Source: Dokdonella sp. (GTDB lineage: Bacteria > Pseudomonadota > Gammaproteobacteria > Xanthomonadales > Rhodanobacteraceae). From it: a stretch of DNA of 64,000 nt. Below the pieces are notes generated by a model. The model had not been told where the DNA came from. It searched no databases and saw only the letters and a program-made list of their open reading frames with translations. The stretch covers positions 1 through 64,000 of the forward strand of contig NZ_JAGIAG010000013.1 in NCBI RefSeq assembly GCF_017744955.1. The letters run 5' to 3'. Positions 57,597-64,000 of this stretch are shown piece after piece (position 1 is the first letter of the stretch; each line of letters starts with the position of its first letter). The position numbers and the translations under genes were made by a program.

Positions 57597-58610
57597 CTAG
57601 AGCAGGTCGCCGAGCAGATGCAGCTGGGTCTGGTCGCGCTTGGCCGCGTACATCGCCACGTCGGCGGCGTGGATCATCGCCTCGCTGTCGTCGCCGTGCT
57701 GCGGATACAGCGCCACGCCGAGGCTGCCGCGCACGCGCACGCCGACGCTGCCGCCGGTCGCGCGCGAATGCACGTCGTACGGCTCGAACAGGGTGCGCGC
57801 GAGTTCGGTGGCGCGGCTGGTCGCCTCGTGCACGTCGCCGACGTTGAGGATCAGCGCGAACTCGTCGCCGCCGAGGCGCGCGCCGGTCTCGTCGTAGCGC
57901 AGGCCCTTGCGCAGGCGGCCGGCGATCAGCTTGAGCAGCTCGTCGCCGGCCTGGTGGCCGTGGTTGTCGTTGATCGGCTTGAAGCCGTCGATGTCGAGGT
58001 AGGCCAGCGCGAAGCCGCCGCTGTCGGCGCGCGCCCGCGCGATCGCCGCCTCCAGGCGCGCCATGAACAGCAGGCGGTTGGCGAGGCCGGTGAGGCCGTC
58101 GTGATGGGCGAGATGGCGCACCTGCTCCTCGGCCGTGCGGCGCTCCTGCACTTCGCGTTCGAGCTGGCGGTTGCGCTCGGACAGGTCCGACAGCGCGGAT
58201 CGCAGCGCGACCTTGTTGCGGTACAGGTCGAGGAAGATGCGCACCTTCGACAGCAGGATCACCTCGTTCAGCGGCTTGGTGATGTAGTCGACCGCGCCGA
58301 AGCTGTAGCCGCGCAGGCGATTGACGTCGTCGGCGTGCGAGGCGGTGACGAAGATGATCGGCGTGGAGCGCGTGCGCTCCTCGCCGGCGAGCAGGGTGGC
58401 CGCCTCGAAGCCGTTCATGTCCGGCATCTGCACGTCGAGCAGGATCAGCGCGAACTCGTGGTCGAGCGCGGCGGCGAGCACGTCGTTGCCGGTCATCGCC
58501 TCGATGATCTCGGCGTCGATGCCGGCGAGCAGGCGCCGCATCGCGATCAGGTTCGGACGATGGTCGTCGGCGATCAGGATTTTCGGCTGCAGAGTGGCGA
58601 TTCTGTTCAT
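57597..58610 (-). CDS. Response regulator with GGDEF diguanylate cyclase domain
   Basis: A 337-residue REC-GGDEF protein making cyclic di-GMP when phosphorylated. The receiver (about residues 9-125) has its phospho-acceptor at Asp59 ('ILLDVQMPDMNG') and conserved Thr/Lys ('FVTASHAD', 'ITKPL'). A coiled linker leads to the GGDEF domain with intact 'GGDEF' at 247-251, so catalysis is expected. The inhibitory I-site position reads Arg-Tyr-Asp-Glu instead of RxxD, so product feedback may be weak. It overlaps the CheB-like gene (ATGA) and is last in a set with CheR and probably the hybrid kinase. Confidence 0.95.
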   Translation of the reverse strand: MNRIATLQPKILIADDHRPNLIAMRRLLAGIDAEIIEAMTGNDVLAAALDHEFALILLDVQMPDMNGFEAATLLAGEERTRSTPIIFVTASHADDVNRLRGYSFGAVDYITKPLNEVILLSKVRIFLDLYRNKVALRSALSDLSERNRQLEREVQERRTAEEQVRHLAHHDGLTGLANRLLFMARLEAAIARARADSGGFALAYLDIDGFKPINDNHGHQAGDELLKLIAGRLRKGLRYDETGARLGGDEFALILNVGDVHEATSRATELARTLFEPYDVHSRATGGSVGVRVRGSLGVALYPQHGDDSEAMIHAADVAMYAAKRDQTQLHLLGDLL

Positions 58611-59176
58611 GGACAAAGCTGGTTGAGCAGGGGCGCGATGCCCTTCAGTGGAACGACGTGATCGGCGCCGGCGATTTCCAGCGCGGCTTGCGGCATCGCC
58701 GACGCCTGCGCGTCGGCGGGGTCCTGCACGATGGCGAGGCCGCCGAGCCTGCGGATCGTCCGCAGTCCTGCCGCGCCGTCGTTGTTCGCGCCCGTCATCA
58801 AGACTCCGATCAGATCCTTGCCGCAGGCCGATGCCGCGGTATCGAACAGCACGTCGATCGCCGGCCGCGCGAACGAAACCCGTTCGTCGATCGACAACGA
58901 AAAGCGTCCGCCCCGTTCCAGCAGCAGATGATACCCGCTCGGCGCCATGTGGACGACGCCGGGCATCATCAGCTGCCGCTCGCGCGCCTCGCGTACGGGC
59001 AGCGTGCTGGCCAGCTCCAGCAGCTCGCAGAACGTGGTCACGTCCTCCGAGCCGGTGTGGCAGACCACCACCACCGGGCGCGGGAAGGTCGCGCTGAGGC
59101 CGCCGAGCACGGTGCGCAGCGCGCCCATGCCGCCGGCCGAACATCCCATGACCACGGCCGAAGGCGAGGCACTCAT
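58607..59176 (-). CDS. Stand-alone CheB-type methylesterase domain
   Basis: A 189-residue CheB catalytic domain without the usual receiver. The catalytic triad motifs are present: 'VVMGCSAGGMGALR' (Ser), 'VVVVCHTGSEDVTTF' (His) and 'GVLMTGANNDGAAGL' (Asp). CheB removes methyl groups from, or deamidates, chemoreceptor glutamates. With no receiver it cannot be switched by CheA in the usual way. It overlaps both neighbours by 4 bases. Such stand-alone forms occur in HK/CheB/CheR sets where the substrate is not a chemoreceptor (family knowledge). Confidence 0.92.
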   Translation of the reverse strand: MSASPSAVVMGCSAGGMGALRTVLGGLSATFPRPVVVVCHTGSEDVTTFCELLELASTLPVREARERQLMMPGVVHMAPSGYHLLLERGGRFSLSIDERVSFARPAIDVLFDTAASACGKDLIGVLMTGANNDGAAGLRTIRRLGGLAIVQDPADAQASAMPQAALEIAGADHVVPLKGIAPLLNQLCP

Positions 59177-60006
59177 GGCGCGTCGGCGTTCTTCCGATAC
59201 ACGCGCTCGCGCGCGTTGACCGGGCTGAAGTCGCGCGCGGCCGAGGCGAAGTCGATGTTCTCGCGGTTCCCCAGGCACAGGAAGCCGTTGCGCACGAGGC
59301 TGTCGCGGAACAGCGAAAGCACGTGGTCCTGCAGCGTGTTGGTGAAGTAAATCAATACGTTGCGACAGAGGATCAGGTGCGCCTCGCAGAACACGCCGTC
59401 GCACACGAGGTTGTGGTTGGCGAAGGTGACGTTGCGCTTGAGGCGTTCGTCGAACTTCATGAACTCGTAGCGCGCGTGGTAGTAGTCGGCCAGCGAGCGC
59501 TTGCCGCCGGCGGCGAGGTAGTTCTCCGAATAGCTGCGCGCCTCGCGCGCCGGGAAGATGCCTTCCTGCGCGCGCACCAGGGCGGCGTCGCTGAAATCGG
59601 TGGCGAAGATCTGGCTGCGGTCGTACAGGCCGGCTTCCTCGAGCAGGATCGCCAGCGAATAGACCTCCTGCCCGAACGCGCAGCCCGCCTGCCAGATGTT
59701 GATGACCGGGTAGGAGGCCAGCACCGGCAGCACGTCCTCGCGCAGCACGCGGAACACGCTCGGGTTGCGGAACATCTCCGACACCGGCACCGACAGCCCG
59801 GCGATCACCTGTGGCACCAGCTCGTCCTCGCGCAGCAGGCGGTCGGTCAGCTCGATGATCGTGCGGCAGCCGGCGTTGGCGGCGAGGTTGAGCACGCGCC
59901 GCTTGAACGACGCCGGCGCGTAGCGGCTGAAGTCGTAGCCGTGGCGCAGCTGCAGCGCGCGCATGAACAGCTCGACTTCGACGTCCTCGATCTCGACGCG
60001 CGCCAT
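59173..60006 (-). CDS. CheR-type protein-glutamate methyltransferase
   Basis: A 277-residue SAM-dependent methyltransferase of the CheR family. The N-terminal all-helical domain ('RHGYDFSRYAPASFKRRVLN') precedes the Rossmann-type domain with 'INIWQAGCAFGQEVYSLAIL' (SAM-binding loop), 'ATDFSDAALVRAQEGIFPA' and 'LILCRNVLIYFTN'. Its substrate would be glutamates on a receptor or on the neighbouring kinase's coiled-coil. No chemoreceptor gene is in the window. GAGGAC upstream of ATG 60006 supports the start. It overlaps the CheB-like gene. Confidence 0.93.
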   Translation of the reverse strand: MARVEIEDVEVELFMRALQLRHGYDFSRYAPASFKRRVLNLAANAGCRTIIELTDRLLREDELVPQVIAGLSVPVSEMFRNPSVFRVLREDVLPVLASYPVINIWQAGCAFGQEVYSLAILLEEAGLYDRSQIFATDFSDAALVRAQEGIFPAREARSYSENYLAAGGKRSLADYYHARYEFMKFDERLKRNVTFANHNLVCDGVFCEAHLILCRNVLIYFTNTLQDHVLSLFRDSLVRNGFLCLGNRENIDFASAARDFSPVNARERVYRKNADAP

Positions 60007-60122
60007 GCCCGCTCGTCCTCTCAATACGCCCCGCGCGGCAAACCGCCGCTTCGGGTCGTTTCCCTGGGGCGCCGCCGTGGCGAAGAAATATCGTAATGCA
60101 TCTGTATAGTATTTCGACTCGC

Positions 60123-63773
<3,651 letters not shown>

Positions 63774-64000
63774 GTAGGTCTCTTCTCGAAGGCCCAGGCC
63801 ACGGCACGGTTCCCACGCGCCGCGGCTCGAATCGGTGTCTTGCGGGCGCCGTCCCGGTCGCCGGGTACGGCGCGAACGGCCCGGCGGGTCGTTCGGCGTC
63901 GGCCGGGCGTGGCGCGTCGGGGAATCCGGCTCGCCCCTCGCGCCCGTTCCGAACGGAATCGCAGCCCTCCCGTGGACGACGCCAGATTACACGGGAGGCG

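Overview
The window is very GC-rich chromosomal DNA. Gene content, codon usage and the repeat families point to a gammaproteobacterium of the Lysobacterales (Xanthomonadales), probably a Rhodanobacteraceae/Lysobacteraceae relative. This is an inference from four signs: a SAM-I riboswitch in front of metX-metB-hom, GTP-type PEP carboxykinase, several exported proteins sharing a C-terminal 'IFxDGF(D/E)' motif, and abundant TonB/FecIR and RpfG-like signalling genes. No rRNA, tRNA, prophage, insertion sequence or CRISPR array was seen. The left edge holds the tail of an outer-membrane beta-barrel gene. The right edge lies upstream of a giant hybrid histidine kinase.

Layout. 1-3170: tail of a TonB-receptor-like barrel, an ECF sigma factor with a small membrane partner, and prfC. 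3592-7161: promoter, SAM-I riboswitch and the metX-metB-hom operon. 7297-11000: a CPBP protease, an ECF sigma/membrane anti-sigma-like/DUF4097 operon and an orphan membrane protein. 11111-12922: pckG. 13038-22723: a RiPP (ribosomal peptide) cluster. 22733-28847: a TetR regulator, alpha/beta hydrolase, fadE, a hotdog thioesterase-like protein, a small membrane protein, a cytosine-deaminase-like enzyme and a VOC protein. 28916-30368: S-formylglutathione hydrolase and a Nudix hydrolase. 30640-37819: a FecI-FecR-TonB receptor-oligopeptidase B set. 38137-45493: cyanophycinase-like peptidase, MFS/NTT-like transporter, MOSC protein, GMC oxidoreductase, and YjgN plus M48 protease. 45836-47767: tandem copies of an unrecognised secreted protein. 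47880-49573: etfB-etfA. 49680-54736: two paralogous secreted beta-helix proteins separated by a three-copy 104-bp repeat, then an ATP-grasp enzyme. 54980-57584: a small secreted protein, a collagen-like protein, and two further exported proteins. 57597-63773: an HK/CheR/CheB/GGDEF signalling set.

The most unusual region is 13038-22723. A divergent XRE regulator faces a strong sigma70-like promoter with repeated TTAATC boxes. That promoter reads into a PoyD-like radical-SAM peptide epimerase, then a 51-codon gene (GTG start, ideal Shine-Dalgarno) with a hydrophobic Cys/Ala/Val-rich C-terminus. A 10-bp hairpin follows, then two multi-pass membrane proteins, a MacA-like adaptor, a LolD/MacB-type ATPase, a MacB-like permease, an ABC-2/NatB-like membrane protein and a lone TldE/PmbA-type protein. 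Most junctions overlap or are only a few bases apart, as expected of one operon. The inferred product is a D-amino-acid-containing, cysteine-rich exported peptide with no lanthionine or azole machinery nearby. I do not recognise it as a characterised RiPP class.

Other points of interest are the direct coupling of homoserine dehydrogenase to methionine control by the riboswitch, the recent tandem duplications at 45.8-47.8 kb and 49.7-53.7 kb, and a CheR/CheB pair that sits with a three-receiver hybrid kinase and a diguanylate cyclase instead of a chemoreceptor.
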